From an uncultured Prevotella sp. (GTDB taxonomy: Bacteria; Bacteroidota; Bacteroidia; Bacteroidales; Bacteroidaceae), in the NCBI GenBank assembly GCA_905233825.1, contig CAJOFE010000042.1, forward strand, positions 11,528-56,810: 45,283 nt of DNA. The letters run 5' to 3'. Below are positions 16,882 to 26,691 of the stretch, one piece after another. Numbering within the stretch: position 1 is the first letter of the stretch; each line of letters opens with the position of its first letter. The position numbers and the translations under genes are program-made. The notes under the pieces were generated by a model. That model was not told the DNA's origin. It did not search any database and saw only the letters and a list, made by a program, of their open reading frames with translations.

Positions 16882-18963
16882 TCAGTATTTGTAGGTGAAC
16901 GAAACGGTAGGCACAATGCCGAAGATGCTAGTGACTACGGCTTTCGTGCCCGAAGGCTTAGTGTCATCCTCTTTAAAAGTCACTAAGAAAGGGTTATAGC
17001 GGCAGTAGGCATTGAAGAGTCCGAAGGTCCAAGTGCGCGTGGCCTTGCCCTTCGTGGTGCTGTGGGCCACACTCAGGTCGAGACGGTGATAGTCAGGGGC
17101 GCGGTTCTGATTCCTGTCGCCGAAGTAGTAGCGGGTCTCGCCACTGATCTCATATTTTCCCGAAGGCACCGTCATGGCCTGCCCAGTGGTATAGCGCCAG
17201 GTGGAGGAGAACGTCCAGGAAGGCGACAGCTGCGACATGAGGACAACGACGAAGTCGTGACGGCGGTCGTTGGGTGCAGTGTACCACTCTCCGCCCATGA
17301 TGCCGTCGATCTGGTTCTGCACCCACGACAGCGTGTAGGCCACCCACCCTGTAGTCCTGCCCGTATTCTTGTGTGCGGCGAGCTCCATGCCATAGGCCCT
17401 GCCGCGTCCGCCGATAATCAGGCGTTCCAGCTCTATCTCCGAGTTAAACGACTTTCCCTCGCGGAAGTCATAGACGTTTTTCAGCTTCTTCCAGTATCCG
17501 TCGGCCGAGAAGTCCCAGCCGCCATCGTCGGCCATCACGGAGATGCCTGCGGCCACCTGGTCGGCAATGAGGGGCTTGACGTAGTTGCTCGTCATGGCAA
17601 GACGGTCGATGGGCAGGGTCATCGTGCTGTTGCGGATGGGCTGCACCATCTGGGCAAGACGGCTATATCCTGCCTTGAACGCCACCTGCGAACCTATCTT
17701 CCACGTAAGGCTCAGTCTGGGCTGCAGGCTGGTATAGGTCTTCACTATCTTGCCTTTCTTGAAATGCAGGGTATCCTGAATATCGCCTTCTTCGTTAAAT
17801 GTGTAGTATGGTTTGCCTCCCAATGCAGAGAACCACTCGCAGCGCAGACCAGCCGACACGAGCAGCCGGTTGTTGAAAAACGACACGTCGTCAGAGGCCC
17901 AGAGCGAGGCGAACCATCCCTCGCGTTTCTCACATTCGTTGTTGGCAACGATGCGCCACGACGCCGACTTCACCCCTAACAGCGTTGATTCACCTCCAAC
18001 ATTGAAAGTATGTACCTGATTGGGAGTCCAGGTCTGCTGATGTCGCAGGGTGAGTTGGCGATTAAAGCCTTTCATGTTCAGGTTGAAGCTATACACGTCC
18101 ATGCCTTGGTCGGTAGCGTAGTTACTGGCCACGAGCTGCGTATGCGTATAGCTCCTCGGACTCAGCGTATGAAGCCATCCTAAGGAGCCCGTGGTGTTGC
18201 TCCACGTCATATTCACCAGTTCCTCCACCTTCATGCCGTCGTGCCCACGGAAAAGCGAGAGATAAAGCTGGTCTGAAGGGCTGAGCTTGAAGTTCAGGCG
18301 GGTATTGACATCATAGAAGTTCAGCGCGTTGTTGCTGTATTTGCCGGAGGCCTTGATGAACAAGTCAAGGTAGGAGGTGCGTCCTGCCACAAGATAGGAA
18401 CCGTTGTCGCCCATCGGGCCGTCGGCCTCGATCTTGGCTGAGAGCAGTCCTACGGTGGTAGAGATATGATGATGCTCGGGGGCGCCGCCCCGGGTGCTCA
18501 TGGTCAGCACCGATGAAGAGCCGCCACCGTAGCGTGCTGCCATAAGTCCCTTGAAAAGCTCTACGCTGCCGATGGCATCGTCGTTGAAGGCGGAGAAGAG
18601 TCCCATCAGATGGCCCACATTATAGACAGAGGCGCCGTCGAGCAGGATATGGTTCTGGGCCGACGTGCCACCACGCACCTGATAGCCTCCCAGACCGTCG
18701 CTCTCGCCCTTCACACCGGGAAGCAGCTGTATGCTCTTAACGATGTCGCGCTCTCCGAACATGGCCGGCAGCTGGCTCATTGTCTCCACATCTATCTTCT
18801 CTGCTCCTATTTGCACGTCGTTCAAGCGTCGGGTGGCGGCTTGCGATTTCACAAGCACCTCCTTCAGCGTATCCTGCAGCTGCACGCCCTCAACCTGGGC
18901 ATTCACAGGAATGATGCCCAGCACAAAGAACAGGAATAGAAGAATAGAATGTCTGAGTGTCAT
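16882..18963 (-). CDS. TonB-dependent outer-membrane receptor
   Basis: Starting at 18963 gives 693 residues with a signal peptide (MTLRHSILLFLFFVLGIIPV, then NAQ). The plug domain is clear: MFGERDIVKSIQLLPGVKGE, YQVRGGTSAQNHILLDGASV and VELFKGLMAARYGGGSSSVL. The beta-barrel ends in VSFTYKY with a terminal aromatic residue. There is no carboxypeptidase-like N-terminal domain. An ATG at 18984 is in frame but lies inside the rpsJ terminator stem, so 18963 is preferred. It imports an unknown ligand with DUF4249 as partner. Confidence 0.9.
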   Translation of the reverse strand: MTLRHSILLFLFFVLGIIPVNAQVEGVQLQDTLKEVLVKSQAATRRLNDVQIGAEKIDVETMSQLPAMFGERDIVKSIQLLPGVKGESDGLGGYQVRGGTSAQNHILLDGASVYNVGHLMGLFSAFNDDAIGSVELFKGLMAARYGGGSSSVLTMSTRGGAPEHHHISTTVGLLSAKIEADGPMGDNGSYLVAGRTSYLDLFIKASGKYSNNALNFYDVNTRLNFKLSPSDQLYLSLFRGHDGMKVEELVNMTWSNTTGSLGWLHTLSPRSYTHTQLVASNYATDQGMDVYSFNLNMKGFNRQLTLRHQQTWTPNQVHTFNVGGESTLLGVKSASWRIVANNECEKREGWFASLWASDDVSFFNNRLLVSAGLRCEWFSALGGKPYYTFNEEGDIQDTLHFKKGKIVKTYTSLQPRLSLTWKIGSQVAFKAGYSRLAQMVQPIRNSTMTLPIDRLAMTSNYVKPLIADQVAAGISVMADDGGWDFSADGYWKKLKNVYDFREGKSFNSEIELERLIIGGRGRAYGMELAAHKNTGRTTGWVAYTLSWVQNQIDGIMGGEWYTAPNDRRHDFVVVLMSQLSPSWTFSSTWRYTTGQAMTVPSGKYEISGETRYYFGDRNQNRAPDYHRLDLSVAHSTTKGKATRTWTFGLFNAYCRYNPFLVTFKEDDTKPSGTKAVVTSIFGIVPTVSFTYKY

Positions 18964-18970
18964 CTTTTTT

Positions 18971-19012
18971 AAAAAGCGACACATCCAAGGGACTACTCTC
19001 GGACATGTCGCT
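18971..19012 (-). terminator. Strong intrinsic terminator after rpsJ
   Basis: On the minus strand AGCGACATGTCC (19012-19001) pairs with GGATGTGTCGCT (18986-18975) over 12 positions with two G-U wobbles and a 14-nt loop, followed directly by a T-run at 18974-18971. It lies 23 nt after the rpsJ stop and ends 7 nt before the receptor ATG (18963). It separates the str cluster from the receptor operon. Confidence 0.85.
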
Positions 19013-19035
19013 CTTATATGAATGAAAGGATATTA

Positions 19036-19341
19036 CTATACCTTAATCTCTACTTCCACGCCGCTGGGGAGCTCAAGCTTCATCAGGGCATCGACGGTCT
19101 TAGCGGTCGAGCTGTAGATGTCAATCAGACGCTTGTAGTCTGACAGCTGGAACTGCTCACGAGCCTTCTTGTTGACGAAGGTCGAGCGGTTGACGGTGTA
19201 GATACGCTTGTGAGTGGGAAGGGGAATGGGACCGCTGATGATAGCACCCGTAGCCTTCACGGCCTTCACAATCTTCTCGGCTGACTTATCGACCAATTTG
19301 TGGTCGTAACTCTTCAGCTTGATACGAATTTTCTGACTCAT
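19036..19341 (-). CDS. rpsJ: 30S ribosomal protein S10
   Basis: The 101-residue protein starts [20 protein letters not shown] and has the conserved [20 protein letters not shown] loop. S10 is also NusE, which links NusG and RNA polymerase to the ribosome. It is 86 nt downstream of fusA, as usual, but rplC, normally the next gene, is 7.5 kb away. A strong terminator follows, so in this genome rpsJ is the last gene of the str transcript. Confidence 0.97.
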   Translation of the reverse strand: MSQKIRIKLKSYDHKLVDKSAEKIVKAVKATGAIISGPIPLPTHKRIYTVNRSTFVNKKAREQFQLSDYKRLIDIYSSTAKTVDALMKLELPSGVEVEIKV

Positions 19342-19427
19342 AACTTTGTTTAGTGTTTATTGATTAATAATTAATGAATGGTGCCGCTAAAGAGTCATTT
19401 GCTCAACGACACTCTTTTCTTTCCTTT

Positions 19428-21554
19428 TTATACCAGGTCGGCACGGCCCTTGATCTCCTCCAGCACAGCCTTGGCAATCGAGCTGCTGAGCGGTGCATGA
19501 TGGTCGTACTCCATAGAGCTGGTAGCACGTCCAGAGGTGATGGTACGCAGAGCGGTGACATAGCCGAACATCTCCGACAGAGGCACCTGAGCCTTCACGA
19601 CACGGGCACCAGAGCGGGCCTCGTCCATGCCTTCCACCTGACCACGACGCTTGTTCAGGTCGCCGATGACATCACCCATGTTCTCTTCGGGTGTCACCAC
19701 CTCAAGCTTCATGATGGGCTCCATCAGCACGGGCTTTGCCTTAGCGCAAGCTTCCTTATAGGCCATCTGAGCGGCAATCTCGAACGAGAGCTGGTCGGAA
19801 TCGACGGGGTGGAAACCACCATCGACCACGGTGACCTTCAGTGAATCCATCGGATAGCCACCCAGGATACCATTCTTCATGGCAGCCTCGAAGCCCTTCT
19901 GAATGCTGGGGATAAACTCCTTGGGGATGTTACCACCCTTCACCTCGTTCACAAACTGCAGACCCGGATTGTTCTTCAGATCGTAATCGTCATCGACAGG
20001 GCCTACCTGTACGAGCATCTTGGCATACTTACCACGACCACCCGACTGCTTCTTGTAGGTTTCGTCAATCTCGACGGTCTGCGTGATAGCCTCCTTATAG
20101 TTCACCTGGGGCTTGCCCTGGTTGCACTCTACCTTGAACTCACGCTTCAGACGGTCGATGATGATGTCGAGGTGCAGCTCACCCATACCCGAGATAATGG
20201 TCTGACCACTCTGCTCGTCTGTACGAACGGTGAACGTAGGATCTTCCTCGGCCAGCTTAGCCAGACCATTGTCCAGCTTGGCGATGTCGGCCTGTGACTT
20301 AGGCTCAACGGCAATAGAGATCACGGTGTCGGGGAAGGTCATCGACTCCAGCACGATGGGCTTCTCCTCGTCGCAAAGGGTATCACCAGTGCGGATGTCC
20401 TTGAAACCTACACCTGCACCAATGTCACCAGCGTCGATGCTGTCCATAGGAATCTCCTTGTTGGAGTTCATCTGGAACAAACGGCTGATACGCTCCTTCT
20501 TGCCCGAACGGGGATTGAAGACGTAGGAACCGGCCTTTACACTACCTGAATAAACACGGAAGAACACCAGACGGCCCATGTAGGGGTCAGTGGCAATCTT
20601 GAATGCCAAGGCTGCAGTAGGCTCGTCCTCGCTGGGCTTGCGATCCTCTTCCTCCTCAGTGCTGGGGTTCGTGCCTTTGATGACCTCCACATCAACGGGA
20701 GCGGGCAAGAAAGCACACACATAGTCGAGCAGGGGCTGCACACCCTTGTTCTTATACGACGAACCACACACCATCGGCGTGCACTGCATAGCACAGGTAC
20801 CCTTACGGATGGCAGCCATGATTTCAGCCTCAGTGATAGAAGCGGGATCATCGAAATACTTCTCCATCAGAGCTTCGTCATACTCGGCAGCGGCCTCAAG
20901 CAGCTTGTTGCGCCACTCGTCGCACTCGTCCTTCAAGTCAGCGGGAATATCCTCAATATCGTACTCGGCACCCATGGTCTCATCGTGCCACAGGATAGCC
21001 TTCATCTTGATGAGATCGACCACGCCCTTGAAGTTCTCCTCAGCGCCGATGGGCACCTGAATCACTACAGGGTTAGCACCCAGGATGTCACGCATCTGCT
21101 GCACGGTCTCGAAGAAGTCGGCACCCGAGCGGTCCATCTTGTTCACGTAACCAATACGGGGAACATTGTACTTGTCGGCCTGGCGCCACACAGTCTCAGA
21201 CTGGGGCTGCACGCCGTCGGCAGCACTGTAAGTAGCTACAGCGCCATCCAGCACACGGAGCGAACGCTCTACCTCAGCGGTGAAATCGACGTGTCCCGGA
21301 GTATCAATCAGGTTGATCTTATACTTGTTTCCACCCCACTCCCAATAGCAGGTCGTTGCTGCCGAAGTGATGGTGATACCACGCTCCTGCTCCTGAGCCA
21401 TCCAGTCCATGGTGGCGGCACCGTCGTGCACCTCACCAATCTTGTGGGTCTTACCTGTATAGAACAGGATGCGCTCCGAAGTGGTGGTTTTACCGGCATC
21501 GATGTGAGCCATGATGCCGATATTGCGTGTTAAATGCAAATCTTGTTTTGCCAT
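19428..21554 (-). CDS. fusA: Elongation factor G
   Basis: The 708-residue GTPase drives translocation. The G motifs are visible: [15 protein letters not shown] (residues 16-30), the switch II DTPGH and NKMDRSGAD. Domain IV contains the [17 protein letters not shown] region and the [20 protein letters not shown] loop that enters the A site, and domain V ends with the [20 protein letters not shown] region. It lies between rpsG (42-nt gap) and rpsJ, so it is the canonical EF-G and not a recycling paralogue. Confidence 0.97.
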   Translation of the reverse strand: MAKQDLHLTRNIGIMAHIDAGKTTTSERILFYTGKTHKIGEVHDGAATMDWMAQEQERGITITSAATTCYWEWGGNKYKINLIDTPGHVDFTAEVERSLRVLDGAVATYSAADGVQPQSETVWRQADKYNVPRIGYVNKMDRSGADFFETVQQMRDILGANPVVIQVPIGAEENFKGVVDLIKMKAILWHDETMGAEYDIEDIPADLKDECDEWRNKLLEAAAEYDEALMEKYFDDPASITEAEIMAAIRKGTCAMQCTPMVCGSSYKNKGVQPLLDYVCAFLPAPVDVEVIKGTNPSTEEEEDRKPSEDEPTAALAFKIATDPYMGRLVFFRVYSGSVKAGSYVFNPRSGKKERISRLFQMNSNKEIPMDSIDAGDIGAGVGFKDIRTGDTLCDEEKPIVLESMTFPDTVISIAVEPKSQADIAKLDNGLAKLAEEDPTFTVRTDEQSGQTIISGMGELHLDIIIDRLKREFKVECNQGKPQVNYKEAITQTVEIDETYKKQSGGRGKYAKMLVQVGPVDDDYDLKNNPGLQFVNEVKGGNIPKEFIPSIQKGFEAAMKNGILGGYPMDSLKVTVVDGGFHPVDSDQLSFEIAAQMAYKEACAKAKPVLMEPIMKLEVVTPEENMGDVIGDLNKRRGQVEGMDEARSGARVVKAQVPLSEMFGYVTALRTITSGRATSSMEYDHHAPLSSSIAKAVLEEIKGRADLV

Positions 21555-21596
21555 TGCTTTCTCTAATTATCCTTTTAAATCTTTTTACCTCTGCTA

Positions 21597-22073
21597 TTAG
21601 AAGCGGAAGTGTGCGAATGCACGGTTAGCTTCTGCCATGCGGTGCATATCCTCCTTACGCTTGAAGGCACCACCCTGATTGTTGAATGCGTCCATAATCT
21701 CAGCAGCCAGCTTATCGGCCATCGACTTGCCACTGCGCTTGCGAGCGAATGAAATCATGTTCTTCATCGATACGCTCTCCTTACGATCGGGACGAATCTC
21801 TGTAGGCACCTGGAACGTAGCGCCACCAATACGACGGCTCTTCACCTCCACCTGCGGGGTGATATTGTCAAGAGCCTGCTTCCAAATTTCAAGCGGAGTC
21901 TTCTCAGCCTCCTTCATCTTGTCCTTTACAATCTCTAACGAGTTGTAGAAAATCTCGTACGACTTCGACTTCTTGCCGTCGTACATCAGATGGTTAACGA
22001 ACTTCGACACCTTGGTGTCATTGAATACGGGATCCGGCAGGACCACGCGCTTCTTGGGTTTTGCTTTTCTCAT
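21597..22073 (-). CDS. rpsG: 30S ribosomal protein S7
   Basis: The ATG at 22073 gives 158 residues, [20 protein letters not shown] to [10 protein letters not shown], the normal S7 length. An in-frame ATG at 22151 would add 26 unrelated residues and is rejected. S7 is the primary binder of the 3' domain of 16S rRNA and in E. coli represses translation by binding the rpsL-rpsG spacer. Here that spacer is unusually long, 239 nt. Confidence 0.96.
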   Translation of the reverse strand: MRKAKPKKRVVLPDPVFNDTKVSKFVNHLMYDGKKSKSYEIFYNSLEIVKDKMKEAEKTPLEIWKQALDNITPQVEVKSRRIGGATFQVPTEIRPDRKESVSMKNMISFARKRSGKSMADKLAAEIMDAFNNQGGAFKRKEDMHRMAEANRAFAHFRF

Positions 22074-22312
22074 TGTTATTTTTAATGATTTTGTCTGCTT
22101 GGGGCTGTCTTTTTCTTCGTCTTCAACACCCACTCTCGGGCATTTACTCAACCTTTTCTAAGATTTCTCCAGCAAAACTGTTGTTTCTTCTAAGTTTTCT
22201 GAGTTTTGTAAGTTTCTGAGTTTTTGAGTTGTTTGAGTCTTTCACTCCGTTCTGAGCCTGCTCATCACCGAGCACCCAAGAACTTAAAAACCCAAAAACT
22301 CACACACTCTTC
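22074..22312 (-). promoter_or_regulatory. Long rpsL-rpsG intercistronic region with repeated AAACTCAGAAA-like words
   Basis: The 239-nt gap holds no gene I can support. On the minus strand it has a GAGTTTTTGGG word that can pair with CTCAAAAACTC about 60 nt later, enclosing a small GCTC-GAGC hairpin. It then has direct repeats of the type ACTCAGAAACTTA and ACTCAGAAAACTTA. No TAnnTTTG promoter is seen. By analogy with E. coli it could be an S7 target; this is inference. Confidence 0.4.
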
Positions 22313-22644
22313 TTACTTCTTCTGCTTCGGACGCTTGGCACCGTACTTCGAGCGGCGTTGCAAACGATTTGCCACACCGGCGGTATCGAGCGTACCGCGA
22401 ACGATGTGATAACGCACACCGGGAAGGTCCTTTACACGACCGCCACGCACCAGCACGATGCTGTGCTCCTGCAAGTTGTGTCCCTCTCCGGGAATGTAAC
22501 TGTTGACTTCCTTCTGGTTAGTCAAACGAACACGGGCTACCTTACGCATAGCCGAATTAGGCTTCTTAGGTCCAGCGCGGGTGACTTCGACTTATCGACG
22601 ATCACCTTTCTGCCTTTGCGAACCAATTGTGAAATTGTAGGCAT
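22313..22644 (-). pseudogene. rpsL: 30S ribosomal protein S12, frameshifted by a short internal deletion
   Basis: The ATG at 22644 starts [20 protein letters not shown] and continues SPALD, the S12 N-terminus. The frame then breaks near 22570: another frame resumes with [20 protein letters not shown] and runs to [10 protein letters not shown] at 22313. The segment expected between them, including the invariant CPQRRGVC-type sequence, is missing, estimated as 49 bases. S12 monitors decoding and is essential. An assembly error is more likely than a true null, since no other copy is visible here. Confidence 0.88.
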
Positions 22645-22741
22645 AATTAAATTTACTTTTTGTTTTTATTTATATTTGTTATTGTATATAATTCAGCACA
22701 TTACAATACTCCCTCGCTTCACAAGGGTGCATTTCGGGCTG

Positions 22742-22749
22742 CAAAGGTA
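22742..22749 (-). promoter_or_regulatory. Promoter -7 element of the str operon
   Basis: The minus strand reads TACCTTTG at 22749-22742, matching TAnnTTTG, about 97 nt upstream of the rpsL ATG. No clean TTTG lies 20 nt upstream. The resulting leader contains a short CCCTTG/CGAGGG hairpin. Because genes unrelated to ribosomes lie upstream, this is the likely start of rpsL-rpsG-fusA-rpsJ transcription. Confidence 0.7.
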
Positions 22750-22836
22750 CAACTTTTATATGGAACAGAAAAGCAAATGGGCAGAAATTATCCACTCATT
22801 TGCTTTAATTAACAAAATATAACTATTATACAATAA

Positions 22837-25800
22837 TCACTTCACAAGCACTTTCCTTCCGTTACAGATATACATACCCTTGGCTGTAGGACGTTTCATC
22901 AGTCTGCAACCATCCATTGTGTACCATACTTCATTTTTACCATCTGCTCCTACGCTATTGATGCCATCGGGTTCCATCTCATAACTTGCATATACAGTCA
23001 CGTCATTGGCAGGCATCGTCTCTGGCAGATCGACCCATTCAAAGCGGACATAATTACCTTCTGGCTGTGGCTCAGGAGTAATCGTTGCGCCATAGTCATA
23101 CATCACCTCCTTGTAGATTTCATGATCAATCATATAGGTCAGCTTGTACGTATTAATACTGAATGTACCCGTCACCGTAACATCATGAGCAGGCATAGTA
23201 GCAGGTATCTCACTCCAACCAGAGAAGGTATGACCCTCCTTGGTTGGTTCTGCTTCTGGAATTATCGTTACTCCAAACTCCAATTCGTATGTTTGATACT
23301 CAGCGCCATCTACAAGGTAAGTCAACTTATAAGGATTTATAGTGAAAGTACCTATAATTGTTACATCGTGTGCTGGCATAGTAGCAGGTATCTCACTCCA
23401 ACCAGAGAAAGTGTAGCCTTCCTTGGTAGGTTCTGGTTCTGGAACGATGACTTCATTCTGCTTGAGAGAGAAAGTCTTATACACTTCGTTATCTACCATG
23501 TATGTTAAGGTATAAGATGCCGGTTCAGTAACGGTAAGTGTACCATTAACATATGAGATGTCATAGTTCTGTGCCTCGGCACCAATCACCGAAATGGGAT
23601 ATTCGCCAGGAGCACTGTCATCTGTGGCATCACATGTAACCTTAGGCTGTGTAGTAAGCACGGTCTCATCCTCATTATTCTTAAAGCCCTCGTAAATCAG
23701 CGTAAACTCAGGCATCGGCTCATATTGTCGTTTGGTGTAGTTATCCACGCTGATAGTCAGCGGCGCAGCCTCGATAGTCAGCGTCCCCTTTACGAACGTA
23801 ACGTTGTAGTTGCTGACTGTTCCCTGACTGACAATTATGTCGTAAGTGCCCACAGGAGAGGTCTCGGTGGCGGGACATGTAATCTCGGGAGTACCCTCCA
23901 ATGCGCCACCGCTCACCGCATATTCAAAGACAGGGTTAGCTTCGCCGTACTTGCGTGTATAGCTGTTGGCTGTAACCACAGAAGGCTCTACCACTGTAAC
24001 AGGGAACGACATTTCACTATAAGTAGGACCAGTGCCATCAACCATTGACAGCTTCACCTGCCGGAAAGAGCCAGTTGTATTACCTGCAGTCATAGAATTA
24101 TCTGCATGAACAGTCAGTTTCAGGATAGCCCCGGTATTCTCACTGATGGTTTCCTGTTCAAAAGCAGCCGCAAGAAAGCGGTAGCTGCCGTCCGACTGCT
24201 CTGCCACCGTAAGATCAGTACTTTCCGGCACACGAGCCCCATCCAATTCATAATCCAGCAGTTCGATTCCGTCGGGCAGATAAAGATCATACTGGAACGC
24301 CACAAAATCAGCATCATTCGTCAGATTGACATTGACCACTTTGGTCTCGCCTGGTGCTATTTTAAAATTACTTATCTGCAGCTGGTTGTCTTCCCATATA
24401 TTCTGCCCCTCAGGCAACACTACATCAAACTGGAATGCTTTGTCAATCATCATGGTAACGTCAAAAACATCTATCTCACCATCATTGTTCAGGTCAGCTG
24501 CATCATAGTTAAAGCCACCGATACCTATGCCAACAATATAATTAATAAGACAGACTACATCCACCATATCTACATAGCCATCACCCGTAATATCGCCCTC
24601 AACAGCCTCTACTGTCAACGTTCCCTCCACATAGGTGATAGCATAGTTCTTCGCCTCAGCACCACTGACATATACAGGATAGGTGCCCGGATAACTCTCG
24701 GTCGTAGCAACACAGCTAAAAACGGGCTGACGTGTCAGCACACTATTGGTCTCAGCATTCTTGAAGCCTTCATATTCAGCCTGGAATTCCGGATTCGGTT
24801 CTCCCTGCTTACGGACGTAATTGCCTGCTGAGATAGTGAGCGGCGCCTGGTTCACCGTCAGCTGACCATTGACAAACGTCACATTTTCATTGGTAATAGT
24901 GCCCATTGATGCCACGATGTCATAAGTTCCCACAGGTGAGGTTGGCGTGGCTGCGCAATTGATGGCAGGCTGGCCGTCGAGAATTCCGCCACTGACAGAA
25001 TAGGTGAATGATGGATTTTCATCACCATAGATGCGGCTTGTATTGTCAATGGTCACAATAATTGGCTCTGGCTCTGGACCAGGCCCTGGGTCTGGCGGTG
25101 TATTGTTATACCCCACAGTAAACACTATTTCGTCAGCAGTCACCGTTGCCACATAGTGCAAATCGTCAGCACCGCCGTTTTTCTTCCATTCCGAGGTATT
25201 CTTAATACGGCTGACAGGCCATATCTCATAGATACCATCCTGCCATCCATTACCTACAGCGCAACTACCATTATAGGAGATCCACTGTGTCATATTCAAC
25301 TCCCCGCAAGAAACCTGAAAGACCATTCCTTGCATGACGTCATCCTTATAGGCAGCCAGACCAAGATTAAAGGCATTAGGATCGCTGGTACCATTAGCAT
25401 AACTGAATGAGAAACCCAGCACGGCAGCATTACCATTATAGATACGCGCCTCTTGGCATTTCCCCGTCAGACTCAACTCCCTTGTCGTCATCATAGTAGT
25501 TTCATACGACGTTCCATCGCCAGGTTCCATATTCACCAGCATAGCTTGCCCGTCATTGTAACCACCCTCCGAACTTCCGATGCCACCGCCCTCAGGCTCA
25601 AGGTTCGACAGTACAAAATAACCATCCAAGTAGCCACCCCAGCCCCAATTAATATGATACTGTGAGTTCTTGAAACCATCGCACACAAAAGCATGACCAC
25701 CAATATTATTATATCCGCTCATCAGCACAGGACGTCCTGCTGCTAATTCAGCATAGATGACAGCATCCCACTCGTCATCGGTCATATTATGGTGATATCT

Positions 25801-26661
25801 GATATCAGCATCGTCTCTGAAACCAAAGTATTTCTTGGCGGCACTGACCACTGATATCTCGTTGGCACTGGACCCTCCATTCACTTTGGTAGAATAGTCC
25901 ATCCTCACCGAAGCGCCACAATAGCGCATCAGGCTGGCCACTGCCTGCTTCTGCACCTCTGTTCCACCTCCGTTGTTATAGTTGTCAATCATGTTTCCCC
26001 AGTCAATAGGCGAGCCAACAGGAACTGCATCTACATGTATTTTCCCTAATTCGACCCAGTTAGTTAAACAGTCATAGGCCGTTATCTCAGCCTGTGTGCT
26101 GTTAATGGGTGAACTATTGCGATGGTAATATAATATCTGGGCAAAAGCCGTAGCCACACATCCCGTCACACTCTTACCGTAGTTAAAGAAATCAGGGCAG
26201 TCGTTGTTAAACGGCTCCGCCTGATTCCACTGACAGGTCAGCAGGGGATTAATGGTAGCATGATTAGCCATAAAAGGCTGGCTCTTCATGCCTTCTTTCT
26301 CCTGAATAAGGCGTATCTGCTCAGCATAGCCGTCAATCACCTCACGTGCATTACAGGGCAGACGGTCGTAGTCGAAGCTGCCCTCGGTGGCATAGCCAAG
26401 TACACTTACGGTCTGGTCATCACCGCTGATGATTATAAAGCCGCCCTCATCAGCCGCATTAAACACATAGAGCAGTTCGCCCTCTCCGTTGGCCTTCATC
26501 TTTCTTGAAGTATCCATCACGGGACTCAGTTCCCTGTTCACGCCCATGTCTTGCATGAAGTCCTGTGCTTTCCGAAATGCCTGTTGCCGACTTACGGGTG
26601 CTGCTATTGCAGCCATCACAAGAAGAAAGAATGTGTTCAGTAGTAATAGTTGCCTTTTCAT
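22837..26661 (-). CDS. Modular secreted C10 (streptopain-type) cysteine protease
   Basis: The 1274-residue product starts at 26661 with a signal peptide (MKRQLLLLNTFFLLVMAAIA). A Spi/propeptide region (about 25-130) precedes a C10 peptidase with Cys168 (SVTGCVATAFAQ), His323 (GGHAFVCDGF) and the INWGWGG motif near 337. Then come two MBG-type repeats (533-685), a dockerin-like pair of DxNxDGxxD calcium loops (688-743), a cohesin-like domain (about 744-893), two more MBG repeats (894-1045) and three InlB/Flg_new-type repeats (1049-1230). The end YTMDG...KGMYICNGRKVLVK resembles Prevotella surface sorting tails. The substrate is probably host or dietary protein (inference). Confidence 0.9.
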   Translation of the reverse strand: MKRQLLLLNTFFLLVMAAIAAPVSRQQAFRKAQDFMQDMGVNRELSPVMDTSRKMKANGEGELLYVFNAADEGGFIIISGDDQTVSVLGYATEGSFDYDRLPCNAREVIDGYAEQIRLIQEKEGMKSQPFMANHATINPLLTCQWNQAEPFNNDCPDFFNYGKSVTGCVATAFAQILYYHRNSSPINSTQAEITAYDCLTNWVELGKIHVDAVPVGSPIDWGNMIDNYNNGGGTEVQKQAVASLMRYCGASVRMDYSTKVNGGSSANEISVVSAAKKYFGFRDDADIRYHHNMTDDEWDAVIYAELAAGRPVLMSGYNNIGGHAFVCDGFKNSQYHINWGWGGYLDGYFVLSNLEPEGGGIGSSEGGYNDGQAMLVNMEPGDGTSYETTMMTTRELSLTGKCQEARIYNGNAAVLGFSFSYANGTSDPNAFNLGLAAYKDDVMQGMVFQVSCGELNMTQWISYNGSCAVGNGWQDGIYEIWPVSRIKNTSEWKKNGGADDLHYVATVTADEIVFTVGYNNTPPDPGPGPEPEPIIVTIDNTSRIYGDENPSFTYSVSGGILDGQPAINCAATPTSPVGTYDIVASMGTITNENVTFVNGQLTVNQAPLTISAGNYVRKQGEPNPEFQAEYEGFKNAETNSVLTRQPVFSCVATTESYPGTYPVYVSGAEAKNYAITYVEGTLTVEAVEGDITGDGYVDMVDVVCLINYIVGIGIGGFNYDAADLNNDGEIDVFDVTMMIDKAFQFDVVLPEGQNIWEDNQLQISNFKIAPGETKVVNVNLTNDADFVAFQYDLYLPDGIELLDYELDGARVPESTDLTVAEQSDGSYRFLAAAFEQETISENTGAILKLTVHADNSMTAGNTTGSFRQVKLSMVDGTGPTYSEMSFPVTVVEPSVVTANSYTRKYGEANPVFEYAVSGGALEGTPEITCPATETSPVGTYDIIVSQGTVSNYNVTFVKGTLTIEAAPLTISVDNYTKRQYEPMPEFTLIYEGFKNNEDETVLTTQPKVTCDATDDSAPGEYPISVIGAEAQNYDISYVNGTLTVTEPASYTLTYMVDNEVYKTFSLKQNEVIVPEPEPTKEGYTFSGWSEIPATMPAHDVTIIGTFTINPYKLTYLVDGAEYQTYELEFGVTIIPEAEPTKEGHTFSGWSEIPATMPAHDVTVTGTFSINTYKLTYMIDHEIYKEVMYDYGATITPEPQPEGNYVRFEWVDLPETMPANDVTVYASYEMEPDGINSVGADGKNEVWYTMDGCRLMKRPTAKGMYICNGRKVLVK

Positions 26662-26691
26662 GATCATCTCTATTCTTTTGTAAAGATTCGA

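Noticed and set aside
11802..18963. Insertion sequence or integrative element carrying the accessory block between rpsJ and rplC
   Set aside because: No transposase, integrase, terminal inverted repeats or target-site duplication could be found at the edges.
18963..18984. Upstream start for the TonB receptor (MCRFLKK)
   Set aside because: These codons lie inside the stem and T-run of the rpsJ terminator, and the signal peptide begins naturally at 18963.
19388..19414. AAGAGT/ACTCTT hairpin between fusA and rpsJ as a terminator
   Set aside because: It has no T-run and rpsJ lies just downstream in the same operon; it may be only a weak intercistronic structure.
22073..22151. N-terminal extension of S7 starting [15 protein letters not shown]
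   Set aside because: The extra 26 residues match no S7; the ATG at 22073 gives the normal length.
7318..22644. Programmed frameshifting as an explanation for the split rplP and rpsL
   Set aside because: Conserved residues are physically missing at the junctions, so a ribosomal frameshift could not restore the proteins, and no slippery site is seen.
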